Below are positions 14,589 through 22,223 of a stretch of 24,721 nucleotides of DNA, piece after piece. Below the pieces are notes generated by a model. The model did not search any database, was not told the origin of the DNA, and saw nothing but the letters and a program-made list of their open reading frames with translations. The position numbers were made by a program, and so were the translations under genes. The first letter of the stretch is position 1. Each line of letters opens with the position of its first letter. Origin of the DNA: SHZI01 sp964391025 (lineage in GTDB: Bacteria > Pseudomonadota > Gammaproteobacteria > Steroidobacterales > GCA-2729495); assembly GCA_964391025.1 (NCBI GenBank), contig CAYMKJ010000161.1:1-24721 (forward strand), in the 5' to 3' direction.

Positions 14589-15770
14589 TCAGCCGATAAC
14601 CCGGGTGATCCGGCGGATGGCCTCCTTAAGTGTCTCGAGGCTGCAGGCGAAGGACAGCCGCAGGTAACCGGGAGCGCCAAAGGCGGAGCCGGGCACCACC
14701 GCAACGTCGCCGCTGTTCAACAGCAGCTCGGAAAGCGCCAGATCGTCCTTCAGTCCCTTGGCCCGGAGGGCGTCGCTGACATTCGGAAAGGCATAGAAGG
14801 TGCCGGCGGACGGCAGGCACTTGAAGCCGGGAATCTTGTTCAGCGCGGCCACCACGTAATCGTGTCGCTCCCGAAAGGCTTTGGTCATGTCGCGCACGCA
14901 GGACTGGTCACCGGCCAGCGCGGCAACGCTGGCGGCCTGGGAAATGCTGGACGGGTTCGACGTGCTCTGGCTCTGGATCTTCTTCATGGCGCCGATAATT
15001 GACTTCGGGCCGCCGGCATAGCCGATGCGCCAGCCCGTCATCGCGTAGGCCTTGGAGACCCCGTTGATCGTGACGGTGCGGTCGTAAAGTGCGGGGCAAA
15101 CCTCGGCGAAGCTCACGAAGGGTTCCTTCGCCCAGTAGATGTGTTCGTACATGTCGTCGGCCGCGATGACGATGTCGGGGTGCTTCGTAAGTACGGCACC
15201 CAGAGCCTGCAGTTCCGCGCGCGTGTAGGCCGCGCCCGTGGGGTTCGAGGGACTGTTGAGGAAGATCAGGCGGGTCTTCGGCGTGATCGCCGCCTCAAGA
15301 AGGCGGGGAGTTATCTTGAAGCCGTCTTCCATCATTGCCGCGACGATCACCGGCTCGGCATCCGCCAGCTTGACCATGTCGGGGTAGGACACCCAGTACG
15401 GTGCCGGGACAATCGCCTCGTCGCCGGGGTTCAGTACGGCCCCACAGACGTTGTAGCAGGTCTGCTTCGCTCCGCAGGACGCCAGAATCTGGTCCGGCCC
15501 GTACGTCAGGTGATTGTCGCGCTTGAACTTCTCGATGATCGCGTTCTTGAGTGCTGCAGTGCCCTCGACCGCTGTGTACTTGGTCTTGCCTTCGCGGATA
15601 GCCGCGATGCCGGCTGCCTTGATGTGCTCCGGGGTGTCGAAGTCAGGCTCGCCGGCGCCAAGATCGATGATGTCGCGCCCCTCCGCGCGGAGCTCTGCTG
15701 CCTTGGCCGTGACGGCCATGGTGGGGGACGGCTTGACTCGCTGACAGCGCTGCGAAACTGCTAAACTCAC
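14589..15770 (-). CDS. Class I aminotransferase, aspartate aminotransferase Ib type
   Basis: This 393-aa cytoplasmic PLP enzyme resembles the aspartate aminotransferase Ib (AspB/AatA) group. That group makes aspartate from oxaloacetate and glutamate, and some members also accept aromatic or prephenate substrates. Marks are LGAGEPDFDTP near residue 38, SCGAKQTCYNV, NSPSNPTG, the DDMYEHIYW segment and the PLP-lysine motif NGVSKAYAMTGWRIGYAGG. A C-terminal arginine (LRLSFACS) for substrate carboxylate binding is also visible. The start is GTG at 15770, since GAGGA lies 7 nt upstream and the family N-terminus LSQRVQRVKPSPT begins there. ATG at residue 18 is less likely. It is divergent from uvrB, and tRNA-Asn lies downstream on the same strand. 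Substrate preference cannot be read from sequence. Confidence 0.92.
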   Translation of the reverse strand: MSLAVSQRCQRVKPSPTMAVTAKAAELRAEGRDIIDLGAGEPDFDTPEHIKAAGIAAIREGKTKYTAVEGTAALKNAIIEKFKRDNHLTYGPDQILASCGAKQTCYNVCGAVLNPGDEAIVPAPYWVSYPDMVKLADAEPVIVAAMMEDGFKITPRLLEAAITPKTRLIFLNSPSNPTGAAYTRAELQALGAVLTKHPDIVIAADDMYEHIYWAKEPFVSFAEVCPALYDRTVTINGVSKAYAMTGWRIGYAGGPKSIIGAMKKIQSQSTSNPSSISQAASVAALAGDQSCVRDMTKAFRERHDYVVAALNKIPGFKCLPSAGTFYAFPNVSDALRAKGLKDDLALSELLLNSGDVAVVPGSAFGAPGYLRLSFACSLETLKEAIRRITRVIG

Positions 15771-15781
15771 GTTGCTTCCTC

Positions 15782-15833
15782 ACTGGACTCGTGGCTCAAG
15801 ACAGCCGCAAATTCTAAGGGATTCGAGTCCTGT
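15782..15833. promoter_or_regulatory. Dyad in the aminotransferase/uvrB divergent region
   Basis: ACTGGACTCG (15782-15791) and CGAGTCCTGT (15824-15833) are inverted copies with 9 of 10 matches, 32 nt apart. They flank the whole core of the 74-base divergent intergenic region. The dyad could be an operator shared by both genes or a chance match. It does not resemble the E. coli LexA box. Confidence 0.35.
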
Positions 15834-15839
15834 AACCAA
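15811..15839 (-). promoter_or_regulatory. Candidate sigma-70 promoter of the aminotransferase gene
   Basis: On the minus strand, TTGGTT (15839-15834), a 17-nt spacer and TAGAAT (15816-15811) form a plausible promoter. The -10 box is good (5 of 6) and the -35 box poor (3 of 6). The predicted start would leave a leader of about 33 nt. Confidence 0.45.
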
Positions 15840-15844
15840 TCGCC

Positions 15845-17857
15845 ATGGACCGCATGCAACTTTCCGCGGACTTCAGCCCCGCTGGCGATCAGCCCGCGGC
15901 GATTGAGGCGTTGAATAACGGGCTGTCCAGCGGCCTGGCGCGGCAGACGCTCCTGGGTGTCACCGGGTCGGGCAAGACCTTTACGATGGCCAGCGTCATC
16001 GACGCCCAGCAGCGCCCAGCGCTGATCCTGGCCCCCAACAAGACGCTGGCAGCCCAGCTGTACGGCGAAATGCGGGACTTCTTCCCCAATAACCGGGTCG
16101 AGTACTTCGTTTCCTACTACGACTACTACCAGCCCGAGGCCTACGTCCCGTCGTCCGATACCTATATCGAGAAGGACGCCTCGATCAACGCGCACATCGA
16201 GCAGATGCGTCTCTCGGCGACCAAGGCCCTGCTGGAGCGCCGCGACTGCATCATCGTGGCCACGGTTTCCGCGATCTACGGGCTCGGTGACCCGCAGTCG
16301 TACCTCAGCATGGTGCTGCACCTGTCGCGGGGGCATCGCTTGCCGGAACGCGACCTGCTCCGGCGACTCGCTGAACTGCAATACACGCGCAATGACCTGC
16401 AGATGAGCAACGGCACTTACCGGGCCCGGGGCGAACTGATCGACATCTTCCCTGCGGAGTCCGAGCGCGAAGCAGTTCGCGTGACGCTGTTCGACGACGA
16501 GATCGAAAACCTGTCTTACTTCGACCCGCTGACGGGAGAGGTTTTGCGCAGTGTCCCGCGACTGACGATCTTTCCGAAGAGTCATTACGTGACCCCGCGA
16601 GACAACGTATTGCGAGCGGTCGAGCAGATCAAGGTGGACCTCGTGATCAGGCTCGAGGAGTTGCGCGCGGCCAGCAAGCTCGTGGAAGCGCAGCGGCTTG
16701 AGCAGCGAACGCGCTATGACCTGGAAATGATGGCCGAGCTCGGGTATTGCAACGGGATCGAGAATTACAGTCGCTACCTGTCCGGACGCCAGCCAGGCGA
16801 GCCGCCGCCGTGCCTGTTTGACTATCTGCCTGAAGACGCGCTGCTCGTGATCGACGAAAGCCACGTCACGATTCCGCAACTCGGCGGCATGTACCGGGGC
16901 GACCGGTCCCGCAAGGAAACTCTGGTGGAATACGGCTTTCGATTGCCGTCCGCCCTGGACAACCGGCCGTTGCGTTTCGATGAATTCGAAGCCACGTCGC
17001 CGCAGACCATCTACGTGTCAGCGACGCCCGGACCTTTCGAGCGGCAGCATTCCGATGCCGTCGTTGAACAGGTCGTGAGGCCCACCGGCCTGGTCGACCC
17101 GCCGATCGAGATTCGTCCCGCCTCGACCCAGGTCGATGACGTGCTGTCCGAAATCCGCCTCCGCGTGGCCCGGCAGGAGAGGGTGCTGATTACGACCCTG
17201 ACCAAGCGGATGGCGGAGGACCTGACGGACTACCTGCTGGAGCACACGGTCCGGGTTCGCTACCTCCACTCCGATATCGAGACGGTCGAGCGCACGGAGA
17301 TCATCCGGGATCTGCGCCTTGGCGCCTTCGACGTTCTGGTGGGCATCAACCTCCTGCGCGAGGGACTGGATCTCCCCGAGGTGTCGCTGGTGGCCATTCT
17401 CGACGCGGACAAGGAGGGATTCCTTCGCTCGGAGGGCTCCCTGATCCAGACTGTTGGCCGTGCGGCGCGAAATCTGAACGGCATGGCCATCATGTACGCC
17501 GACAAAGTCACCGGGTCGATGCAGAGGGCCATCGCCGAAACGGACCGTCGGCGGCACAAGCAGGTGGAGTTCAACCGCGAGCACGGCATCGAGCCGCGGA
17601 GCATCATCAAGGAAGTCCGCGACGTGATGGACGGGGCGAGGGATGCCGCGCCTCGTCGCGGCCGCCGGGTGGCCGAATCACGCCGGGATTACCGGCATCT
17701 GACCCCGGAACAACTCTCGAAGCGAATTTCGAAGCTGGAAAAGGCCATGTTTGAACACGCCCGGAATCTGGAATTTGAGGAGGCAGCGAGCCTCCGGGAC
17801 GACTTGCTGGCCCTCCGGCGCGTCGAACTGGGCCTGCCGGCGACTTCGAACCGCTGA
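15845..17857 (+). CDS. uvrB: Excinuclease ABC subunit B
   Basis: UvrB is the damage-verifying helicase-like subunit of nucleotide excision repair, loaded by UvrA and then bound by UvrC. The 670 aa compare with 673 in E. coli. The Walker A GVTGSGKT is at residues 38-45. The aromatic beta-hairpin YFVSYYDYYQPEAY follows near residue 93, and DESHVTIPQ is the Walker B region. Motifs IV-VI include LITTLTKRMAEDLT, GINLLREGLDLPEVSL and QTVGRAARN. A C-terminal UVR coiled-coil (LTPEQLSKRISKLEKAMFEH) binds UvrA or UvrC. ATG 15845 gives MDRMQLSADFSPAGDQP; the ATG three codons later is also possible, as neither has a clear ribosome site. No LexA-like site is seen upstream. The tRNA-Val follows 54 bases after the stop. 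Confidence 0.98.
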   Translation: MDRMQLSADFSPAGDQPAAIEALNNGLSSGLARQTLLGVTGSGKTFTMASVIDAQQRPALILAPNKTLAAQLYGEMRDFFPNNRVEYFVSYYDYYQPEAYVPSSDTYIEKDASINAHIEQMRLSATKALLERRDCIIVATVSAIYGLGDPQSYLSMVLHLSRGHRLPERDLLRRLAELQYTRNDLQMSNGTYRARGELIDIFPAESEREAVRVTLFDDEIENLSYFDPLTGEVLRSVPRLTIFPKSHYVTPRDNVLRAVEQIKVDLVIRLEELRAASKLVEAQRLEQRTRYDLEMMAELGYCNGIENYSRYLSGRQPGEPPPCLFDYLPEDALLVIDESHVTIPQLGGMYRGDRSRKETLVEYGFRLPSALDNRPLRFDEFEATSPQTIYVSATPGPFERQHSDAVVEQVVRPTGLVDPPIEIRPASTQVDDVLSEIRLRVARQERVLITTLTKRMAEDLTDYLLEHTVRVRYLHSDIETVERTEIIRDLRLGAFDVLVGINLLREGLDLPEVSLVAILDADKEGFLRSEGSLIQTVGRAARNLNGMAIMYADKVTGSMQRAIAETDRRRHKQVEFNREHGIEPRSIIKEVRDVMDGARDAAPRRGRRVAESRRDYRHLTPEQLSKRISKLEKAMFEHARNLEFEEAASLRDDLLALRRVELGLPATSNR

Positions 17858-17864
17858 AGTTTCC

Positions 17865-17894
17865 TTGCCTTCTGCGCCCGCCTTTCGGTATCGT
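17865..17894 (+). promoter_or_regulatory. Candidate sigma-70 promoter of tRNA-Val
   Basis: TTGCCT (17865-17870), an 18-nt spacer and TATCGT (17889-17894) precede a GC-rich stretch (TCCGCCCGGCCCGC). That stretch resembles the discriminator of growth-rate-controlled stable-RNA promoters. The start would be near 17901, about 10 nt before the mature tRNA. No other promoter is apparent before thrS. Confidence 0.5.
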
Positions 17895-17911
17895 TCCGCC
17901 CGGCCCGCAAC

Positions 17912-17987
17912 AGGCGCGTAGCTCAGTGGTTAGAGCACTTCCTTGACATGGAAGGGGTCGGTGGTTCGACTCCACTCGCGCCTACCA
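17912..17987 (+). tRNA. tRNA-Val (anticodon GAC)
   Basis: The acceptor AGGCGCG pairs with CGCGCCT, followed by A and an encoded CCA (17985-17987). The D-arm GCTC/GAGC, the anticodon stem CTTCC/GGAAG around TTGACAT, and the T-arm with TTCGACT are all intact. Length is 76 nt. It lies only 16 nt before the thrS ATG on the same strand, so a joint transcript is likely. Confidence 0.96.
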
Positions 17988-18003
17988 TTAACGAACAGTA
18001 CCC

Positions 18004-19932
18004 ATGCCCGTCATTACGCTGCCCGATGGCAGTCAGAGAGTTTTCGATCGCCCGGTTTCCGTCGGCGAGGTGGCGTCGGCTATTGGCGCGGGCCTCGCGC
18101 GGGCGGCTCTGGCCGGCCGGGTCAATGACCAGCTGGTCGACGTAAGCTATCTGATCGACGCGGACGTACGCCTCGCCATCATCACGCCGAAGGACCCGGC
18201 AGGCCTTGAGGTGCTCCGGCACTCCACGGCGCACCTGCTGGCGCAAGCTGTCCAGTCCTTGTTCCCTGATGCCCAGGTCACTATTGGCCCGGTGATAGAG
18301 GATGGCTTTTTTTACGACTTTGCCTTCAAGCGGCCCTTCACGCCGGAAGACCTGACGGCCATCGAAGCCCGGATGAAGGAACTCGTCGCGGCTGATCTGC
18401 CGGTCGAGCGGCGCCTGATGTCCCGCGACGGGGCCGTGAAACACTTCAAGGACCTGGGCGAGCACTACAAGGCCGAGATCATCGAGGCGATCCCGGCGGA
18501 CCAGGAAATCAGCCTGTACGGCCAGGGCGACTGGGCTGACCTGTGCCGGGGTCCCCACGTGCCATCCACCGGCAAGCTGAAGGCTTTCAAACTCACGAAG
18601 CTCGCCGGTGCCTATTGGCGCGGCGATTCCCGCAACGAGATGCTCCAGCGCATTTACGGCACCGCCTGGGCGGATGAAGCCGCTCTCAAGGCCTACCTCA
18701 CCCGTCTGGAGGAAGCCGAGAAGCGGGATCACCGCAAGCTCGGTCGGGAACTTGACCTGTTCCACTTTCAGGAAGAGGCGCCCGGCGCCGTCTTCTGGCA
18801 TCCCAAAGGCTGGACCCTGTTCCAGCAGTTGATCGGCTACATGCGCGAGCAGCAGTCGGCCGCGGGCTATCAGGAAGTGAACACACCGGAAATCATGGAC
18901 CGGGAGCTGTGGGTGCAGTCCGGTCACATGGAGAAGTTTGGCGACAGCATGTTCCTGACGCGGACCCCCGATGAACGGGTGTACGCGATCAAGCCGATGA
19001 ACTGTCCCGGCCATGTGCAGGTATTCAATCAGGGCCTGAAGAGCTACCGGGACTTGCCGCTACGGCTCTGCGAGTTCGGCAAGGTCCATCGCTACGAACC
19101 GTCGGGTGCGCTGCACGGCCTGATGCGGGTCCGGGCCTTTACCCAGGATGATGCGCATGTCTTCTGTACGGAAGACCAGATCACGGCTGAATCGGTGGCC
19201 GTTACCGACCTGATCCTCGGGATCTACCGGGATTTCGGTTTTGACGACATCCGCGTCAAGTTCTCCGACAGACCGGCTAAACGCGTGGGCAGCGATGCTA
19301 TCTGGGACAAGGCGGAAGCGGCACTTAGGACCGCCGCCGAGGCGGGCCGGCTGGATCTGGAATACAACCCCGGCGAGGGGGCCTTCTATGGTCCCAAGCT
19401 GGAATTTGTCCTGCGCGACGCCATTGGCCGGGACTGGCAGTGCGGCACCCTGCAGGTGGACTTCAACCTGCCCGACCGGCTGGGCGCCTCCTTCGTTGGT
19501 GACGACAGCCAGCGACGGGTGCCGGTCATGCTCCACCGGGCCATGTTCGGCTCCCTGGAGCGTTTCTGCGGCATCCTGCTGGAACACCACGCCGGGCGGT
19601 TGCCCACCTGGCTCGCCCCCGTACAGGCGGTCGTTCTCAATATTACTGACCGACAGGCTGCTTTCGCGATGCAGGTTCAGGAAACCCTGAAAAATCAGGG
19701 CGTTCGGGCGGACGCAGATTTGCGGAACGAGAAGATTGGCTTTAAGATTCGCGAGCACACTTTGCAACGGGTCCCTTACCTGCTCGTCGTTGGGGATCGC
19801 GAGGCACAAAATCATGAAGTGGCCGTGCGCACGCGCGGCGGAAAGGACCTGGGCACAATGCCGCTCGATCGGCTGGTCCAGGGCCTCTCTGCCGAGATTG
19901 CGAGTCGCGGCCGCGTTGTTATGGAGGGTTGA
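18004..19932 (+). CDS. thrS: Threonyl-tRNA synthetase
   Basis: ThrS charges tRNA-Thr with threonine and hydrolyses mischarged seryl-tRNA. The 642 aa equal the E. coli length. A TGS domain covers about residues 1-61 (MPVITLPDGSQR). The editing domain has the HSTAH motif near residue 73 and CRGPHVPSTG. The class II catalytic core follows with MNCPGHVQVF (zinc Cys), HRYEPSGALHGLMRVRAFTQDD (motif 2) and VMLHRAMFGSLERF (motif 3). An anticodon-binding domain ends the protein. ATG 18004 matches the family start exactly but has no Shine-Dalgarno. The 5' space is only the 16 nt after tRNA-Val, which leaves no room for an E. coli-type operator mimicking tRNA-Thr. infC follows after 3 nt in the same frame. 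Confidence 0.98.
   Translation: MPVITLPDGSQRVFDRPVSVGEVASAIGAGLARAALAGRVNDQLVDVSYLIDADVRLAIITPKDPAGLEVLRHSTAHLLAQAVQSLFPDAQVTIGPVIEDGFFYDFAFKRPFTPEDLTAIEARMKELVAADLPVERRLMSRDGAVKHFKDLGEHYKAEIIEAIPADQEISLYGQGDWADLCRGPHVPSTGKLKAFKLTKLAGAYWRGDSRNEMLQRIYGTAWADEAALKAYLTRLEEAEKRDHRKLGRELDLFHFQEEAPGAVFWHPKGWTLFQQLIGYMREQQSAAGYQEVNTPEIMDRELWVQSGHMEKFGDSMFLTRTPDERVYAIKPMNCPGHVQVFNQGLKSYRDLPLRLCEFGKVHRYEPSGALHGLMRVRAFTQDDAHVFCTEDQITAESVAVTDLILGIYRDFGFDDIRVKFSDRPAKRVGSDAIWDKAEAALRTAAEAGRLDLEYNPGEGAFYGPKLEFVLRDAIGRDWQCGTLQVDFNLPDRLGASFVGDDSQRRVPVMLHRAMFGSLERFCGILLEHHAGRLPTWLAPVQAVVLNITDRQAAFAMQVQETLKNQGVRADADLRNEKIGFKIREHTLQRVPYLLVVGDREAQNHEVAVRTRGGKDLGTMPLDRLVQGLSAEIASRGRVVMEG
19923..19928 (+). promoter_or_regulatory. 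Strong Shine-Dalgarno that fixes the infC ATC start
   Basis: GGAGGG lies inside the last thrS codons, 7 nt before ATC at 19936. The reading frame upstream is closed by the thrS TGA (19930-19932), so this site can only serve the ATC codon for infC. Confidence 0.8.
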
Positions 19933-19935
19933 CGT

Positions 19936-20454
19936 ATCGCTGCAAACAAACGAGTCCGCCGAAATGATGAGATCGATGCGCGGGAAGTCCGCGTCATCGG
20001 TGCCGGTGGTGAACAGGTTGGGATTCTGAGCCGCGAGGCGGCGCTGCTGATGGCACGGGGTATCGCGATGGATCTGGTCGAGATTTCTCCGACCGCCGTG
20101 CCGCCAGTTTGCCGGATCATGGATTTCGGCAAGTTCCTGTTCGAGGCGAACAAGAAGGCGCACGCAGCGAAGCGCAAGCAGAAGCAGAGCCAGGTCAAGG
20201 AAGTAAAGTTCCGGCCAGGTACTGAAGAAGGGGATTACCAGATCAAGTTGCGTAATCTCGTCAAGTTTCTCGAGACCGGTGACAAGGCGAAAGTTACCTT
20301 GCGTTTCCGGGGTCGGGAGATGGCTCACCAGGAAATTGGCGGACGCCTCTTGCAGCGTGTCCGGGCCGACCTGGAGTCAGTGGGGATCGTGGAGCAGTTT
20401 CCCCGGCTGGAAGGCCGGCAAATGGTCATGGTCATTGCGCCCAAGAGGAAGTGA
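19936..20454 (+). CDS. infC: Translation initiation factor IF-3 with an ATC start codon
   Basis: IF-3 binds the 30S subunit, prevents premature 50S joining and rejects wrong start codons. Reading from ATC 19936 gives 172 aa (E. coli 180). The N-domain contains NDEIDAREVRVIG, then VDLVEISP-like MDLVEISPTAVPPVCRIMDFGKF. A Lys-rich linker and the C-domain FRPGTEEGDYQIKLRNLVKFL...RFRGREMAHQEIG follow. The thrS TGA closes the frame two codons upstream. The first ATG (20050) would remove 38 conserved residues, so a non-ATG start is forced. ATC 19936 sits 7 nt behind GGAGGG. In E. coli infC starts with AUU and IF-3 autoregulates by discriminating against it; the same mechanism is inferred here. An imperfect direct repeat covers the stop codon. 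Confidence 0.95.
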   Translation: MAANKRVRRNDEIDAREVRVIGAGGEQVGILSREAALLMARGIAMDLVEISPTAVPPVCRIMDFGKFLFEANKKAHAAKRKQKQSQVKEVKFRPGTEEGDYQIKLRNLVKFLETGDKAKVTLRFRGREMAHQEIGGRLLQRVRADLESVGIVEQFPRLEGRQMVMVIAPKRK

Positions 20455-20471
20455 GTGCCCAAGAAGTGAGT
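20439..20471 (+). repeat. Imperfect tandem repeat across the infC stop codon
   Basis: GCCCAAGAGGAAGTGAGT (20439-20456) is followed directly by GCCCAAGAAGTGAGT (20457-20471), which lacks three bases. The first copy contains the infC TGA (20452-20454). Confidence 0.8.
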
Positions 20472-20589
20472 GACGGCTGATCGCTGGGGCAATCCCGCCA
20501 CCAGTGGCTGCCGGAACCCGCCTGCCACGGCCTCGGCTTGAATCCTTCGGGATTTCAGTAAGGTTCGGACCAGGCTCAAGGAGACGTAA
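20472..20589 (+). promoter_or_regulatory. rpmI leader with a UUCG hairpin
   Basis: The 135-base infC-rpmI gap holds a perfect AATCC-TTCG-GGATT hairpin at 20541-20554 with the very stable C(UUCG)G loop. It also holds several GC-rich complementary stretches, and the rpmI ribosome site AAGGAG is just before the ATG. In E. coli L20 represses rpmI-rplT by binding structures in this leader. A similar role is inferred only from position. Confidence 0.4.
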
Positions 20590-20784
20590 ATGCCCAAGAT
20601 GAAGACGAATCGGGGCGCTGCGAAGCGCTTCCGGGCGACTGCCAATGGCTTCAAGGCCGGTCAGTCCCACCTTAATCACATCCTGACGAAGAAAAGCTCG
20701 AAGCGTAAGCGCCAACTGGGAGCAATGAACCAGGTGGCCGCGTGCGACGTGCCCGGCGTCAAGCGCATGTTGCCGTACGCCTAG
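20590..20784 (+). CDS. rpmI: 50S ribosomal protein L35
   Basis: L35 is a small basic protein of the large ribosomal subunit. The 64-aa product starts MPKMKTNRGAAKRFRATANG and contains LTKKSSKRKRQL, both typical of the family. AAGGAG lies 7 nt before the ATG. It lies between infC and rplT as in most bacteria, 12 nt before rplT, so the two are surely co-translated. The C-terminus VPGVKRMLPYA matches the usual end. Confidence 0.97.
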   Translation: MPKMKTNRGAAKRFRATANGFKAGQSHLNHILTKKSSKRKRQLGAMNQVAACDVPGVKRMLPYA

Positions 20785-20796
20785 GGGGATTGATTC

Positions 20797-21159
20797 ATGG
20801 CGCGAGTAAAACGTGGTGTGACGGTCAAGGCCCGTCACAAGAAAATGCTCAAGAAGGCCAAGGGCATGTCCCAGGCCCGGAGCAAGTTGTACAAGACTGC
20901 CAAGCAGGCAGTCATCAAGGCCGGTCAATACGCCTTTCGTGATCGCCGGGTTCGCAAGCGCGAATTCCGTGCTCTCTGGATTACGCGCATTAATGCCGGA
21001 GCGCGGTTGCATGGCTTGTCCTACAGCCGCTTCATGAGCGGGCTGATCAAGGCCGGTATCGAGGTCGACAGGAAAATGCTGGCCGATCTGGCGGTGCACG
21101 ATGCCGCAGCCTTCGGCGCACTGGCCGACAAGTCCAAAGCGAGCCTGGCCGCGGCCTGA
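20797..21159 (+). CDS. rplT: 50S ribosomal protein L20
   Basis: L20 is essential for early assembly of the 50S subunit and binds 23S rRNA. In E. coli it also represses its own operon. The 120-aa protein (family 117-120) begins with MARVKRGVTVKARHKKMLKKAKG. It has the conserved RDRRVRKREFRALWITRINA and GLSYSRFMSGLIKAGIEVDRKML segments. GGGGGAT precedes the ATG. The Lys/Arg-rich N-terminal extension is the part that inserts into rRNA. pheS follows after 59 bases with no clear terminator. Confidence 0.98.
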   Translation: MARVKRGVTVKARHKKMLKKAKGMSQARSKLYKTAKQAVIKAGQYAFRDRRVRKREFRALWITRINAGARLHGLSYSRFMSGLIKAGIEVDRKMLADLAVHDAAAFGALADKSKASLAAA

Positions 21160-21218
21160 CCGCGGCCAGATCGCAGCCAGAGCACTCCGGGGCCGGGCAC
21201 AGGTCCGGGCAACAGGTC

Positions 21219-22202
21219 ATGGACAACGTCGAGACGCTGCTGGCGCAGGCCCGGGATGCGGTTTCAGCCGCGCGTGACCTTGCTGCCTTGGACGCGGTCC
21301 GCGTGCGCTATCTGGGGAAGAAGGGCGAACTTACCGCCTTGCTCAAGCAACTGGGTGGCATGCCGGACGAGCAACGGCGAGCCCAGGGCCAGGTCATCAA
21401 TTCGGTCAAGGAAGCGCTCACGCAAGCGCTGGATCTGCGCCGGCAGCAGCTCGAGGCCAGCGCACTCGGTGACGAGCTGCGGGCTGGCTCCCTGGACATC
21501 ACCTTGCCCGGGCGCGGTCAGTGGCCGGGCGGGCTGCACCCGGTAACGCTGACACTTCAGCGCATCGAGAAGATCTTCTGCGCGGCAGGCTTTGCCGTTC
21601 ACGAGGGCCCCGAAGTTGAAGACGACTTCCACAATTTCACCGCGCTCAATATTCCGGCCGACCATCCGGCCAGGGCCATGCACGACACCTTCTACCTTCC
21701 CGATGGACGTCTGTTGCGGACCCACACATCGCCGGTCCAGATCCGGGCCATGCTTCGCCAGGGAGCGCCCATCCGCCTGATTGCTCCGGGACGCGTTTAC
21801 CGCTGTGACTCGGACATGACCCACACGCCGATGTTTCACCAGGTCGAGGGGCTGGTAGTAGACACTAACGTCAGTTTCGCCAATCTCAAGGCGATGCTGG
21901 GGGAATTCGTCGAGCGATTCTTTGAACGTGCGGCGACCGTTCGATTCAGACCCTCTTACTTTCCTTTCACCGAGCCGTCGGCGGAGGTGGATGTGCTGTC
22001 GGAGACCGGGCGATGGCTGGAGGTCCTGGGTTGCGGGATGGTGCATCCGCAGGTGCTGGCGAATGCCGGTATCGATGCAGAGAAGTACACGGGGTACGCT
22101 TTTGGCATGGGTGTCGAGCGGCTCGCAATGCTTTCCTACGGCATCGATGACATCCGTCTGCTGTTCGACAATGACCTGCGCTTCCTGCGCCAGTTTCACT
22201 GA
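21219..22202 (+). CDS. pheS: Phenylalanyl-tRNA synthetase subunit alpha
   Basis: PheS is the catalytic alpha subunit of the alpha2-beta2 enzyme that charges tRNA-Phe. The 327 aa equal E. coli PheS. An N-terminal coiled-coil of about 90 residues binds tRNA. It is followed by the class II core with GLHPVTLTLQRIEKIF, HDTFYLPDGRLLRTHTSPVQIR, RVYRCDSDMTHTPMFHQVEG (motif 2) and GYAFGMGVERLAML (motif 3). In that last segment the Ala of the phenylalanine pocket is kept. The ATG at 21219 has AGGT close upstream. pheT follows after 21 bases. I saw no pheM-like leader peptide or attenuator in the rplT-pheS gap. Confidence 0.98.
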   Translation: MDNVETLLAQARDAVSAARDLAALDAVRVRYLGKKGELTALLKQLGGMPDEQRRAQGQVINSVKEALTQALDLRRQQLEASALGDELRAGSLDITLPGRGQWPGGLHPVTLTLQRIEKIFCAAGFAVHEGPEVEDDFHNFTALNIPADHPARAMHDTFYLPDGRLLRTHTSPVQIRAMLRQGAPIRLIAPGRVYRCDSDMTHTPMFHQVEGLVVDTNVSFANLKAMLGEFVERFFERAATVRFRPSYFPFTEPSAEVDVLSETGRWLEVLGCGMVHPQVLANAGIDAEKYTGYAFGMGVERLAMLSYGIDDIRLLFDNDLRFLRQFH

Positions 22203-22223
22203 GATCACGGGCAGGTACCGCTC

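Noticed and set aside
15767..16879. A 370-codon minus-strand open frame opposite uvrB
   Set aside because: It is the antisense shadow of uvrB and overlaps the aminotransferase start, with no family resemblance.
17923..19014. A 363-codon minus-strand open frame across tRNA-Val and thrS
   Set aside because: It would run through a tRNA gene and opposite a conserved synthetase, and the protein has no recognisable motif.
19060..20328. A 422-codon minus-strand open frame opposite thrS and infC
   Set aside because: It is an antisense shadow of two conserved genes and shows no domain or ribosome site.
21160..21218. A pheM-like leader peptide and attenuator before pheS
   Set aside because: The 59-base gap has neither a short Phe-rich reading frame nor a hairpin followed by a T run.
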